Below are positions 25,056 to 34,299 of a stretch of 64,000 bases of DNA, one piece after another (position 1 is the first letter of the stretch; the number at the start of each line of letters is the position of its first letter). Made by a program: the position numbers and the translations under genes. The DNA is taken from positions 186,001 to 250,000 of the forward strand of contig CAKSHJ010000001.1 of assembly GCA_934457095.1 (NCBI GenBank), written 5' to 3'. The stretch comes from an uncultured Eubacteriales bacterium (lineage in GTDB: Bacteria > Bacillota > Clostridia > Oscillospirales > Acutalibacteraceae). The notes under the pieces were generated by a model that worked only from the letters and a program-made list of their open reading frames with translations, searched no databases and had not been told where the DNA came from.

Positions 25056-26045
25056 TTACAGCAATTCCGCTCTTAACTGTTCCCCGGATTTCACCGAAAG
25101 ATAGGCCGGCGGAATATCCAGTACGGTTTTGGCGCCGTATTGACCTTCTTTTGCCAAACGATAGGCCGCACGGGCATATGCCGTTAATACACTGGCGGTA
25201 AATTCCGGGTTGGAATCCAACTCAATAGAATATTCAATCACATGGTGGTGCTGCTGATTCCGTCCGGTAAAACCCGTGCGAATCACAAAGCCGCCATGCG
25301 GAATTCCGCTGTGTTTTTCGTTCAATTCCTGCTGAGAGATAAAATGAACCGTCGTGTCGTAATCGGCAAAATATTTGGGCATATTCTTAATTTCCGCCTC
25401 TATTTTTGTAAGGTCTGCACCCGGTTTTGCCACCACAAAACATTCTCTGGTATGCTTTTCCCTCGTGCTAAGCTCCGGCTGCTTACCGCTTCTCACCGCC
25501 TGCAATGCCTCGGGTACGGGTACGGTATATTGCTTTGCATCTTGCACACCCTCAATTCTCCGCACAGCATCGGAATGCCCCTGACTGACACCCTTTCCCC
25601 AAAAGGTATAATCCTTACCGTCCGGCAAAATAGCTCCTGCATACATTCTGCTCAAAGAAAACATACCGGGATCCCAACCCACCGAAATCACAGAAACGGT
25701 ACTACCAGCTTTGGCAGCGGCATCCACAGCAGCATAATGCTGCGGAATATTGGCGTGCGTATCAAAGCTGTCCACGGTATTAAAATACCGGGTAAACCTC
25801 GGCGTTTGCTCGGGTAAATCGGTTGCGCTGCCGCCGCATAAAATCAACACATCTATACAATCGCGCATTTCCAATAAGTAGTCAATAGAATAAGCACAAA
25901 CGCCTTTTGTCAACAAACTTAAGGCCGAAGGCTCTCTGCGAGTAAACACGCCTATCAATTCCATGTCCGGATTCTGAGCAATTGCAAGTTCTACTCCTTT
26001 GCCCAAATTTCCATAGCCCAAAATTCCAATTTTGATTTTTTCCAT
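25056..26045 (-). CDS. ddh: meso-Diaminopimelate D-dehydrogenase
   Basis: NADPH-dependent enzyme forming meso-DAP directly from tetrahydrodipicolinate, bypassing the acylated dap steps. It is 329 residues. The N-terminal Rossmann GILGYGNLGKG is followed by LCGGSATDLPEQTP, SVGWDPGMFSLSR and the substrate-region motif FWGKGVSQGHSDAVRRI. It indicates meso-DAP peptidoglycan. It is not in the riboswitch operon and has its own promoter. Confidence 0.96.
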   Translation of the reverse strand: MEKIKIGILGYGNLGKGVELAIAQNPDMELIGVFTRREPSALSLLTKGVCAYSIDYLLEMRDCIDVLILCGGSATDLPEQTPRFTRYFNTVDSFDTHANIPQHYAAVDAAAKAGSTVSVISVGWDPGMFSLSRMYAGAILPDGKDYTFWGKGVSQGHSDAVRRIEGVQDAKQYTVPVPEALQAVRSGKQPELSTREKHTRECFVVAKPGADLTKIEAEIKNMPKYFADYDTTVHFISQQELNEKHSGIPHGGFVIRTGFTGRNQQHHHVIEYSIELDSNPEFTASVLTAYARAAYRLAKEGQYGAKTVLDIPPAYLSVKSGEQLRAELL

Positions 26046-26102
26046 ATACTTTTATCTCTCCTTACAACCCAAAACATCGCATCTACAAACTTTTCTATAC
26101 AA

Positions 26103-26132
26103 ATCATACCACAAAAACAGGGCGTTTGTGAA
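26103..26132 (-). promoter_or_regulatory. Sigma-A promoter of ddh
   Basis: TTCACA, an 18-nt spacer and TATGAT on the minus strand, each 5 of 6, about 57 nt before ddh. Confidence 0.65.
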
Positions 26133-26178
26133 CTTTTTTTCGTAAAATTTTTCAATTTTCTAAAAGGCAAAAAAGAGG

Positions 26179-26207
26179 TTGACTTTTAGAATAATTTCTT
26201 TTATAAT
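26179..26207 (+). promoter_or_regulatory. Promoter of tRNA-Val
   Basis: TTGACT, a 17-nt spacer and perfect TATAAT, 32 nt before the mature 5' end of the tRNA. Confidence 0.88.
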
Positions 26208-26239
26208 AAAATGCAGTTGTAAATATGGTATTATAATTC

Positions 26240-26315
26240 GGGAGCATAGCTCAGCTGGGAGAGCATCTGCCTTACAAGCAGAGGGTCACAGGTTCGAGCC
26301 CTGTTGTTCCCACCA
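26240..26315 (+). tRNA. tRNA-Val (anticodon UAC)
   Basis: A 76-nt cloverleaf with encoded CCA. The acceptor arm pairs GGGAGCA with TGTTCCC. The anticodon loop is CTTACAA on a TCTGC/GCAGA stem, giving anticodon TAC, and the T-loop is GGTTCGAGCC. All invariant positions are present. It is a single tRNA with its own strong promoter. Confidence 0.97.
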
Positions 26316-26331
26316 TTGTGCAACACCAATT

Positions 26332-26417
26332 TATGATAACAGCATTCATGGAGGCTCATGGACCGTTATCATAGAGTGAAACATTCAACTCACTTTGAGT
26401 GCTTCACTCTATGATAA
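26332..26417. repeat. Nested, mutually exclusive inverted repeats downstream of tRNA-Val
   Basis: TATGATAAC at 26332-26340 is complementary to GTTATCATA at 26365-26373. An overlapping segment at 26366-26380 is a perfect 15-bp inverted repeat of 26403-26417 (TTATCATAGAGTGAA and its complement), with an inner ACTCA/TGAGT hairpin. The central copy can pair with either neighbour but not both. There is no T-run. No ORF with a plausible RBS lies in the gap up to 26610. Confidence 0.8.
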
Positions 26418-26466
26418 ACAGGGTGCTAAAGTAAAAAATGAAGCAAATACAAATTTTTTGCAGCAA

Positions 26467-26506
26467 TAAAAAACTTCCGGTCATCATGTCCGGAAGTTTA
26501 TTTTTT
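26467..26506. terminator. Bidirectional terminator (M60 gene and tRNA side)
   Basis: A nine-pair stem AACTTCCGG with CCGGAAGTT, with A and T runs on both sides. It ends the minus-strand M60 transcript about 105 nt after its stop and could end the tRNA transcript. Confidence 0.9.
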
Positions 26507-26610
26507 ACAAGGTCAGAACCTCGTTCCTGTATTTCTTCGTCAAAATTTCTAAACGATGTTTGCTGTGTCCTGCAATGTGCCTACTAATGTCATAAATGTA
26601 TGATAGCGCT

Positions 26611-29600
26611 TTAGTCCTTTTGTTTCTTTTCTGGGAGCCGTATAGCAAGCAATATTAAGCCACCAAGCGCACAAATAAACAATGCACCCCAAAGCATCAA
26701 AGAATTTTCATCGCCTGTTTCAGGAACATTTTCCAGCATTGTTTCTGCACTTGTCTCCGGCGGCTGCTCCGGAGACAACAATATTTCCCCGCCATCATCT
26801 GATTCAGTTGGATCTTCATTAATCACAGCTTGCGGCACAATCAAATAGTTACCGTTTTCGTCCACTGTTATTCGAACCATATGATTAGCAGCTGATTCTG
26901 TCCAATCCGTCTTATTATTGTAGTTCGTTAAATTCGCCCCATGGATATATTCTTCCGCAATTTCTCTGGCATCTTTCAAGGCGGTGGTTGCCTTGAGCGT
27001 TTTTACGCCCGGAGACGAACCGGGCGTTACCACGGTCAACCTTGCAAGAATGGAATATTGCGTGCCCTTATGCAGACCTTCAAACACATATTTTCTATCT
27101 TCCTGTACCCGATGCCATGTAATACCGCCGTCAATGGAATATTCATGACCTGTTTTTGCAGCCAGCGTAAGTGTATGCGCTGTTCTTCCCAAAACTACAA
27201 TTTCCTCCGGCATGTCAACAGGAGTCGGATTCTGCACCCATTTGGCATAATAAACTTTATTCCCCTGTGTATCCGCCGCAATTTCTGTCACCGCTGCACC
27301 GGAGAAATCCTCAGTCTCATACCAACCTGCAAAGGTATAACCCTCTCTGGTAATGTCTGCCGGCAATGTGGTCGTTGTTCCAAAAATATAATCTGTAATC
27401 GTTCCACTGTGAATGGTGCCACCGTTTGTATTGAACTGCACCGTATAAATAATTTCCTTGGCTTTGAGGTACACGCTACGCTTATCTTCTCCAATAATCA
27501 AGGTGTAGCTGTCGTTTGCAAGCGAAACCCCATCCAAATCTTCCTGTATCAAATCAAAATTCGTGGTAAATACCGGTGTGGTCACATCGTAATTTTTCAG
27601 CGAAAATACCAGCTTACCTGTTGCCGAATTCAGCATTTGCCCCTTTATCTGCACACTGCCCGAATTTTTATAAATTGTACCCTGCATAGCAACCGTATTT
27701 CCGTTGATTTGAAGATTTCCGGAGTTGATGTAAACAGCCGGAGCTGCCGCCGTATTGCGCTTACTCAAAGCAGAAAGAACACGCATAACTGCAGTGCTGC
27801 TATTTTCAATCGTAGCAGCATCGAGCGACACATTTGCCCCGTTGGTCATATAAAGCACACTGGCACTCTTTGCACGATTGTCAGAAATTACCGTACCGGC
27901 ATCTACGGTAAGAAATCTCGTCTGCGCATTCGCTCCCGGACTGATATAGATCGCCCCGCCTGTTTGAGCGGTATTATTTTTCAAGGTACTGTTTGACAAT
28001 ATCGTTCTGCCGTCAATATAAACTGCACCGCCGTTGGTACTTGTATTACCTGTAATTTCTGTGTTTTTCACCGTAATAATACCGCCGCCTACATTACTGA
28101 TTGCACCGCCATTGGTCGCTGTATTATTGGTAAACTTACTATCAGTCACCGTCACATTGCCGGAATTATAAATAGCGCCGCCACTGCCGGCAGTATTATT
28201 GCAAATGGTTGCCCCCGTAATATAAATTTTAGAGGAAGCATTCGGCGCATAAATAGCGCCGCCATTGCCGGTGTTTTTATTATTCTGCAAGGTTACATTT
28301 TCCCGAACATGCAATTGACCATTCGCCGCAACGGTAATCATGGAATTCTTTTGCTTTAAGCGGTTACCGTCCAAAATCAGTTTTTTGTCTGCAGCGCCTT
28401 TCACGGTAAGTGAGCAGCCCGCATTCACGCTGAATATCACATTGTCTCCGCCTTTATACAGAGTGATATCCGTTGCTACGTCTTCCTTGATGGTAATGGT
28501 AAGATTTTTATCAATTATAACGCCCGAATCAATAAAATTCTTGAGAAGATAAATGGTATCTCCGCGACTTGCCTGAGCGATCGCCTCAGAAAGCGTATTG
28601 TATTTGACTCCCTTCAACTCGCATACTTCGCTTTGGTATTCCAGCGCTTTTGGCGCACTTTCCTGAGAGGTTTTCAATAACCTGTCATACGCAACAATTT
28701 TATAGGTAGGCTCATACCCCTGCGGGTATTGTGTTGTATCGGTAAAGGTATTCACATGCGTGAACCCTATTACGGTATACCCGTCTTTGTCATTGCCCTC
28801 CAAAATTTCATACCCAAGATGCGCCTCTTCCGTCACATCCGGCAAAATCAAGCTATACCCGTTTGATACCTTCAGCACATTCAAAATTTCCGTTGTGGAG
28901 GTCTCCTGATACATACCGCCGATTCCCTGCTCCAAATCGGCTTTATCCATCATGTATGTATATTGCGCGCTGTCCAAATACCAGAATTTTTTAGTCTCTT
29001 CCTTTACCTTCCCGGAATCCTTGGCTTGCTGCATGTAACTCTTAAAGGCGTCGGAGGAGCCGTCGTAGGTAAAAGACGGGTCTGAGCCTATACGAAAAGT
29101 ACCCCAACGCTCAAAATAATAGCTTAAATCAATCCCCATTGCCAAAGAGGCAATATAAACTTGTTTCTCCGTTTTGGTCAACCCGGTAATCCCCGTGGTA
29201 TAGCGGTACAAATTTTCCTGCTTGGCCCAGTAATTGGTATCCAGGCTTTGCAGCAACCAGTATACCATGTAGTTATATCGGTCCGAACCCCACAAATCCG
29301 TTTTCAAATCACGATCGGAGGATATTGAATTTAATACGCTGCTGAAATAGTTTTCGTTCCGAATAAGACCTAATTTATAAGTATTATTGTAGTTGGCCAC
29401 CATATTGTTCGTGGTTTCTCCCACGGTTCGTTCGGGAATATCCAGCGCATGACCTATTTCATGAATAAAACCCCAGCCGATAGAGGATTTTCCATTATCA
29501 TTTACGCTTCTAATCAACGTATCCTCGCTGCCGCCGGCATAAAGACCAATGTGTTCGGTATGGCAAAACATAAAACCGTTCGGCCAATGCTGCGATACCC

Positions 29601-31128
29601 TGAAATTCACATTTAAAAAGTTGTTTCTTTTATCGTAATACGGTTGCCCCTCTTCAAATTCAACGCCCGCAAAGTGCAAAACATCTCTCACGGTTGTTTC
29701 CCAATTTTCCATATTTTCCTGCGGGCTGTTCGTCTGATACAACTCATTTGCCCTATTGGCTTGCACTGTCATCATAGTATGGTTGGAAACTAACTCTGTA
29801 ATATTGATTACTTTATCCGGATTTGCATTTACCGCAGCCACATATTCCGCAAGCTCAGCTTTATAGGTGTTTTCGTCATCGTCCTTCCGAAATACCGGAT
29901 AAAGGTCACCGTCCTCAATATAGACCTTAACGTTGGAGGACTGTTGCGTTTCGTCATAGGGATTGACAATATAAATCGCACCGCCCGAAACAACCTCCTT
30001 GCTGTAACTACTATTTTTCAAATAAGGAACCGTAAGACGGTTGAGTCCTCTGGATAACCGAATTTCTCCGCCCAACCATTTGGACCAATGGCCGTAAAAT
30101 TGGGAGAACCGAATACGCGGTAATGGGTCGCCCTCCTCTGCCTCAACATAAATATTAACAACTTCATCCGCTCTAGCCGCGATGCCGGTTACCTGTCTGT
30201 TGGTCGTAAAAGAATTGAATTTGAGCGTATTTTTTGCATATGAAACAATATCTCCATTGCGCGCAATTTTATTTTCTGCATCGGGTGCGGTGGAAAACTC
30301 TCTGCGCGCATCAAATACCAAATCCCCGTTTAAAATACGCTCAGCCCTATCCAAAATCGGCTTTATATTGTCCTTGTAATTCAAGTTATTTTGGAATTTC
30401 GCTCTTAATTCTCCAATCGCTTGCAACGAAGCATACGCAGGTGCAATTTGATACTTAGCATAATCCGTAAATAAATTCATCAAAGTATCTACATCATTTT
30501 TTTGATTGGACTGTAAAAACACGAATTCCTTGGCAGAGGCCACATATTTATGCGAGCGGTTTACATCTTTAAACTCAAACTTCAAATGGTCGCATGTGAC
30601 CGGTTTTGAAAAAATAATACGAACCTTGGATGAGGTCGCAGTTTGCTTCCCATGCCCCACCAACGCAAATTCTCCGTTGCCAACAGCGGCATAAATATTA
30701 AACTCGGTCGCAAAACCATAACCAACTCTACTGCTGCTGGAAGCATAAAGCATACCGTCAAGCGTTACCCTCTCATTAAAATGAACCGTAACCGTATTGT
30801 AAAACGGATTGTTACTCGGAACATTATTGTCAACACCGGAAACCCAAGCGGTATTCCAGTTTCGGTCAAACGCCTTGCTCAATTCGCTGTTTTGGGCTGC
30901 GCCGCCGTTATTTTCATAGGTAAAAAAACGCGTCGGTACACTAACCAACCCCAAAAAGCTATCGTCCTGATACGGACTGTTGTCATCCAACACCTCTACC
31001 GACAAATCCCCCTGCGTTACGGAGGCTTTTGCGGACACCAAAAGGAGCTGCGTAATAGACAGCACTAAAATACAGGTCAACACCACCGCACATATGCGCG
31101 TTAAAATTTTCTTTTTATTCATAATCAT
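26611..31128 (-). CDS. Cell-wall-anchored M60-like (mucinase-type) metalloprotease with F5/8C, beta-helix and InlB repeat domains
   Basis: Secreted protein of 1,505 residues. In order: signal peptide (about 5-35); F5/8-type-C carbohydrate-binding-like domain (about 75-205); peptidase M60 domain (about 390-690) with zinc motif HEIGH from H556 and a downstream Glu; parallel beta-helix repeats of the NNTAxNGGAIY type (about 930-1075); a Listeria/Bacteroides InlB-type repeat (about 1230-1300; FNTNGGTIHSG, EGYTFAGWYE); and a fibronectin-like segment. It ends with VPETG, a hydrophobic helix and a KKQKD tail, a sortase signal. M60-like enzymes cut mucin-type glycoproteins. The start ATG-ATT-ATG follows GAGGG; the longest frame adds 11 residues. 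The exact substrate is unknown. Confidence 0.88.
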   Translation of the reverse strand: MIMNKKKILTRICAVVLTCILVLSITQLLLVSAKASVTQGDLSVEVLDDNSPYQDDSFLGLVSVPTRFFTYENNGGAAQNSELSKAFDRNWNTAWVSGVDNNVPSNNPFYNTVTVHFNERVTLDGMLYASSSSRVGYGFATEFNIYAAVGNGEFALVGHGKQTATSSKVRIIFSKPVTCDHLKFEFKDVNRSHKYVASAKEFVFLQSNQKNDVDTLMNLFTDYAKYQIAPAYASLQAIGELRAKFQNNLNYKDNIKPILDRAERILNGDLVFDARREFSTAPDAENKIARNGDIVSYAKNTLKFNSFTTNRQVTGIAARADEVVNIYVEAEEGDPLPRIRFSQFYGHWSKWLGGEIRLSRGLNRLTVPYLKNSSYSKEVVSGGAIYIVNPYDETQQSSNVKVYIEDGDLYPVFRKDDDENTYKAELAEYVAAVNANPDKVINITELVSNHTMMTVQANRANELYQTNSPQENMENWETTVRDVLHFAGVEFEEGQPYYDKRNNFLNVNFRVSQHWPNGFMFCHTEHIGLYAGGSEDTLIRSVNDNGKSSIGWGFIHEIGHALDIPERTVGETTNNMVANYNNTYKLGLIRNENYFSSVLNSISSDRDLKTDLWGSDRYNYMVYWLLQSLDTNYWAKQENLYRYTTGITGLTKTEKQVYIASLAMGIDLSYYFERWGTFRIGSDPSFTYDGSSDAFKSYMQQAKDSGKVKEETKKFWYLDSAQYTYMMDKADLEQGIGGMYQETSTTEILNVLKVSNGYSLILPDVTEEAHLGYEILEGNDKDGYTVIGFTHVNTFTDTTQYPQGYEPTYKIVAYDRLLKTSQESAPKALEYQSEVCELKGVKYNTLSEAIAQASRGDTIYLLKNFIDSGVIIDKNLTITIKEDVATDITLYKGGDNVIFSVNAGCSLTVKGAADKKLILDGNRLKQKNSMITVAANGQLHVRENVTLQNNKNTGNGGAIYAPNASSKIYITGATICNNTAGSGGAIYNSGNVTVTDSKFTNNTATNGGAISNVGGGIITVKNTEITGNTSTNGGAVYIDGRTILSNSTLKNNTAQTGGAIYISPGANAQTRFLTVDAGTVISDNRAKSASVLYMTNGANVSLDAATIENSSTAVMRVLSALSKRNTAAAPAVYINSGNLQINGNTVAMQGTIYKNSGSVQIKGQMLNSATGKLVFSLKNYDVTTPVFTTNFDLIQEDLDGVSLANDSYTLIIGEDKRSVYLKAKEIIYTVQFNTNGGTIHSGTITDYIFGTTTTLPADITREGYTFAGWYETEDFSGAAVTEIAADTQGNKVYYAKWVQNPTPVDMPEEIVVLGRTAHTLTLAAKTGHEYSIDGGITWHRVQEDRKYVFEGLHKGTQYSILARLTVVTPGSSPGVKTLKATTALKDAREIAEEYIHGANLTNYNNKTDWTESAANHMVRITVDENGNYLIVPQAVINEDPTESDDGGEILLSPEQPPETSAETMLENVPETGDENSLMLWGALFICALGGLILLAIRLPEKKQKD

Positions 31129-31176
31129 TCTTTCCCTCTGCAACTTATTATGCACAATCATATATTTCTAAATGTT

Positions 31177-31205
31177 ATTTTAATGAAAATTATATAATAT
31201 GTCAA
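31177..31205 (-). promoter_or_regulatory. Strong sigma-A promoter of the M60 gene
   Basis: Perfect TTGACA, a 17-nt spacer and TAAAAT on the minus strand, about 50 nt before the start. Confidence 0.8.
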
Positions 31206-31273
31206 CCTGAAATCCGTTTTATTATATAATTTTTTACAGTTTTTTCATCATTAATGTTTATACCATATGATAA

Positions 31274-31303
31274 AGAAAAACTGCCCTTTTTAAAAAGGCA
31301 GTT
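31274..31303 (-). terminator. Terminator after the PAP2 phosphatase gene
   Basis: AACTGCC-TTTTT pairs with AAAAA-GGGCAGTT on the minus strand, followed by TTTC. Confidence 0.75.
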
Positions 31304-31311
31304 ATGTAAAT

Positions 31312-31842
31312 TTAAATTAAACGCAACGCAATCGGTATATTGATAAGCGCCACGGCTATACCCGAAAGCAAACCCAGTAAAATATCTGACGGAAAATGCA
31401 CAAATAAGTACAACCGTGAAAATGAAATGATAAACGCTAACGCAAGCGCAATCAACCCCACCTTATAGTTCATATTCATCAAAATGGTGGCGCTGGCAAA
31501 GGATGATGCCGTATGACCCGATGGCAACGAAGAACCCATCGGTCTGCGAATCAAAATCGGCACTTCCTTGTAAATATCACACGGTCGCTGCCGGTTAAAC
31601 CGAGATTTAATAAACACATTGGCACAGGTGGCCATAATAATAGTTACAATCAGCAGTACTCCATGGTATTTATATTGGGTAAATAGCATAATAAACACGC
31701 CGGTAAATACCCAAACCAAAGCGCCGTTGCCCATCAATGTGAAAAATGTCATGGTTTTATCCATTTTAGGACCGTGCAAGCGTTGTATTTTAAACAAAAT
31801 TTTATTGTCGATATGCTGTGTGCGTGCCTTTGTACGCTCCAT
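31312..31842 (-). CDS. PAP2-family lipid phosphatase
   Basis: Membrane phosphatase of 176 residues. The three catalytic motifs are complete: KSRFNRQRP (about 78-86), PSGHT (about 107-111) and SRLYLFVHFPSD (about 146-157). Several hydrophobic helices surround them. Family members dephosphorylate undecaprenyl diphosphate, phosphatidic acid or phosphatidylglycerol phosphate; which one is not visible here. An AGGGG ribosome-binding site precedes the start. The 279-nt gap to divergent mscL shows no other gene. Confidence 0.9.
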   Translation of the reverse strand: MERTKARTQHIDNKILFKIQRLHGPKMDKTMTFFTLMGNGALVWVFTGVFIMLFTQYKYHGVLLIVTIIMATCANVFIKSRFNRQRPCDIYKEVPILIRRPMGSSLPSGHTASSFASATILMNMNYKVGLIALALAFIISFSRLYLFVHFPSDILLGLLSGIAVALINIPIALRLI

Positions 31843-32121
31843 CTTTATCTACCCCTAAGAAGTTTTACATCAGTTCACACTTAGCTTTTTACTAATCATA
31901 TCATAATCTCACGCAAAAGAAAACACATAATCTAAATTTGGGAAAAATATTAGAAAAAATCCGAAAAAATTCCCCTTAAATTCCATAAAATTTGTGAATT
32001 TCGAATATAAGATTGCATAAATTCCGCTTTCTCTTGCATTCTTTTCGGAATATGATAAAATGAAGAAAAGTACAATTTTCAGTTGTATTTACGCAAAATA
32101 TGCCTAAAAAGGAAGTGCCTC

Positions 32122-32559
32122 ATGAAACAATTTTTTAAGGATTTTAAGGAATTTGCCATGCGCGGCAATGTGCTGGATATGGCAGTCGGCGTTGTCATCG
32201 GCGGCGCTTTCGGTAAAATCGTTTCCTCTCTGGTTGGAGACATCATTATGCCGGCCATTTCGCTCATTACCGGACGGGTCAGTCTGCAGGACCTAAGCTT
32301 TACCCTACAAGCCACTCAGGGCTCCGAGCCCATTATCCTCAAGTACGGCGCATTTTTGCAAACTGTACTGGATTTTCTCATCATCGCGTTTTCCATTTTT
32401 TTGGTGATTAAACTTGCAGGGAAACTACGCAGAAAGAAAAAAGAGGAACCCGCAAAACAACCGCCCGCACCCTCAAACGAGGAAATTTTGCTTACGGAAA
32501 TACGGGATTTGCTGGCGCAGCAAACTCCGCCCCATCCGGAAACCAAAAAAAATCAGTAA
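32122..32559 (+). CDS. mscL: Large-conductance mechanosensitive channel MscL
   Basis: Homopentameric membrane channel that opens under osmotic down-shock. It is 145 residues, with the signature FFKDFKEFAMRGNVLDMAVGVVIGGAFGKIVSSLVGDI (identified by its parts FKEFAMRGN and AVGVVIGGAFG). A second helix (about 68-88) and a Lys/Pro-rich cytoplasmic tail ending in a helix (NEEILLTEIRDLLA) follow. The start is the ATG after AAGGAAGTG, 13 codons inside the longest frame. Confidence 0.97.
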   Translation: MKQFFKDFKEFAMRGNVLDMAVGVVIGGAFGKIVSSLVGDIIMPAISLITGRVSLQDLSFTLQATQGSEPIILKYGAFLQTVLDFLIIAFSIFLVIKLAGKLRRKKKEEPAKQPPAPSNEEILLTEIRDLLAQQTPPHPETKKNQ

Positions 32560-32561
32560 AA

Positions 32562-32604
32562 AACAGCCCTACCTCCCAGAAATATGCGAGATTGGGCTTT
32601 TTTG
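32562..32604. terminator. Bidirectional terminator between mscL and the helicase gene
   Basis: AGCCC and GGGCT with an inner CTC/GAG extension; T-runs lie on both strands. Confidence 0.65.
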
Positions 32605-32605
32605 T

Positions 32606-34048
32606 TTATACTTCTATTTTGGTAATGCGTCTGGTTTTGCCCTTAATGGGTTTATTTTGTAGCGCTTTCATGACCAACGCTCCCTTATTGTGTAAAACAT
32701 CCACAAAAGTCGAAACACTCTGCACATCAATAATGCCAATGTCCGAAGAGGTAACTCCCTTAATACTGCAAATTGTACCTACAATATCCACCGGACGCAA
32801 CTTTGTTTTTCTGCCGGCATTGATGTGAATTTTGGTAATGGAACTGCTGAACATTGCGCCCTTTTCCGGTTTAAATTCCGGGCGGCGACGCAGCGTTTCT
32901 TCAAATGTCGGGCGATACCTCTCTACCAAAGTCTGTGTAGGCGCTACGACATAAAGCCAACGACAACCAATATAAGCCTGCAAATCCTTTGCTGCATTTG
33001 CCTCCTCTTTGGTATAAAAGGTAACGGCAATGCCGCGGCGACCGTTTCTCCCGGTACGGCCAATACGGTGTACATAATGCTCCTTAGCGCGAGGCATATC
33101 AAAATTCACCACATGGGTAACATGGTCAATATCAATGCCTCTTGCAGCAACATCCGTTGCAATTAAGTAGCGGAAATTCCCTCTGCGAAACTGATTCATA
33201 ATCGCAATTCTGTCGTCCTGCTCCATGCCTCCGTGCAGTTTTCCGCAAGGTATGCCGCTGTCGGTCAAATAACCATGTACCACATCCACCTTTTCCTTGG
33301 TGTTGCAAAACACAATGCCGCTCTCGGGATTTTGCAGTACCAGCACATCCTCCAGCAGCCGCAATTTATCGCCCTCGGATACACAGAAGCTTGTTTGAGA
33401 AATACGGTCTACTGTTACGGTTTGCGCCTGAATTTCCACTCTTGCGGGGTTCTGCAAATAGGTTTGCGCAAGACGTTCAATTTCCTTTGGCATAGTGGCC
33501 GAAAACAGCAGCGTAACCGGGTGCTCCGGCAAATACGCAATAATAGCCTTTACCTGCTCCAAAAAGCCCATATTCAGCATTTCATCGGCTTCGTCAATCA
33601 CCAAATACCGAATTCCGGAGGTATCGAGGGTTTTGCGCTGCATATGGTCCAGTACGCGACCTGGCGTACCCACCACAATATGTGTTTTTTGGCGTAATGC
33701 CTGAGCCTGCCGGTAAAACGGAGAGCGTCCGAATAAGACCGGAACATTGATACGTTTATAGCGGCCGATATGAAAAATATCCTCCTTGACCTGCATAGCC
33801 AATTCTCTTGTAGGCGCAAGTACCAACGCCTGCGGTTTATTTTCGTTCCAATTGACCAACTGGCAAAGCGGAATACCAAAGGAGGCAGTTTTACCGCTGC
33901 CTGTCTGAGATTTTGCCAGTACGTCTCTACCAGCCAAGATTTCGGGAATGACCTGTGCCTGTACGGGTGTGGGCGTATGATACTGCAATTGCTCCAGCGC
34001 CTCTAAAATTTCTTTGCTAAGGGAGTACTGTGTAAAACTTGATGGCAT
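32606..34048 (-). CDS. dbpA: DEAD-box RNA helicase, DbpA/YxiN-like
   Basis: ATP-dependent RNA helicase of 480 residues. It has the Q motif (TPTPVQ), SQTGSGKT, PTRELA, TPGRVLDH, DEADEMLN, SAT, VFCNT, ARGIDI and HRIGRTGR. The C-terminal 75 residues (about 405-480; FSSSITKIHINAGRK, VDIVGTICSIKGV) fit the DbpA RNA-binding domain, which in E. coli and B. subtilis targets hairpin 92 of 23S rRNA. This points to a role in 50S assembly. A promoter lies 170 nt upstream, leaving a long structured leader. Confidence 0.9.
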   Translation of the reverse strand: MPSSFTQYSLSKEILEALEQLQYHTPTPVQAQVIPEILAGRDVLAKSQTGSGKTASFGIPLCQLVNWNENKPQALVLAPTRELAMQVKEDIFHIGRYKRINVPVLFGRSPFYRQAQALRQKTHIVVGTPGRVLDHMQRKTLDTSGIRYLVIDEADEMLNMGFLEQVKAIIAYLPEHPVTLLFSATMPKEIERLAQTYLQNPARVEIQAQTVTVDRISQTSFCVSEGDKLRLLEDVLVLQNPESGIVFCNTKEKVDVVHGYLTDSGIPCGKLHGGMEQDDRIAIMNQFRRGNFRYLIATDVAARGIDIDHVTHVVNFDMPRAKEHYVHRIGRTGRNGRRGIAVTFYTKEEANAAKDLQAYIGCRWLYVVAPTQTLVERYRPTFEETLRRRPEFKPEKGAMFSSSITKIHINAGRKTKLRPVDIVGTICSIKGVTSSDIGIIDVQSVSTFVDVLHNKGALVMKALQNKPIKGKTRRITKIEV

Positions 34049-34088
34049 AAATTAAGCTCGCTTTCTATTTGAACATCTTCAAAAATAA

Positions 34089-34132
34089 ACATATGAAATA
34101 CCCAACGCATACGCATAAAGCATCTCATATGT
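34089..34132 (-). promoter_or_regulatory. Hairpin in the long 5' leader of the helicase gene
   Basis: ACATATGA pairs perfectly with TCATATGT over eight positions, enclosing a GC-richer loop region. TTTATTTTTG follows on the minus strand, 40 nt before the start codon, so it could act as an attenuator. No known leader family is recognised. Confidence 0.45.
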
Positions 34133-34224
34133 GTGTGTAGGTTATTCTATGGAATTCCAAAGGTTTTATGTGAATGAGTAAATTGTTTTGCCTTACCGTC
34201 CGAGCAAAACAGAATATTATATCT

Positions 34225-34253
34225 ATCATACCGAGGAATTGCGCTTTTGTCAA
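34225..34253 (-). promoter_or_regulatory. Strong sigma-A promoter of the helicase gene
   Basis: Perfect TTGACA, a 17-nt spacer and TATGAT on the minus strand. The predicted start lies about 170 nt before the coding region. Confidence 0.82.
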
Positions 34254-34299
34254 TGAATACTTTTACAAAAAAAATATTACCAAAGCGCCCGCCCCGTCG

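Noticed and set aside
26941..27996. 351-codon plus-strand frame opposite the M60 gene
   Set aside because: Antisense shadow with Cys/His/Arg-rich composition and no RBS or motif.
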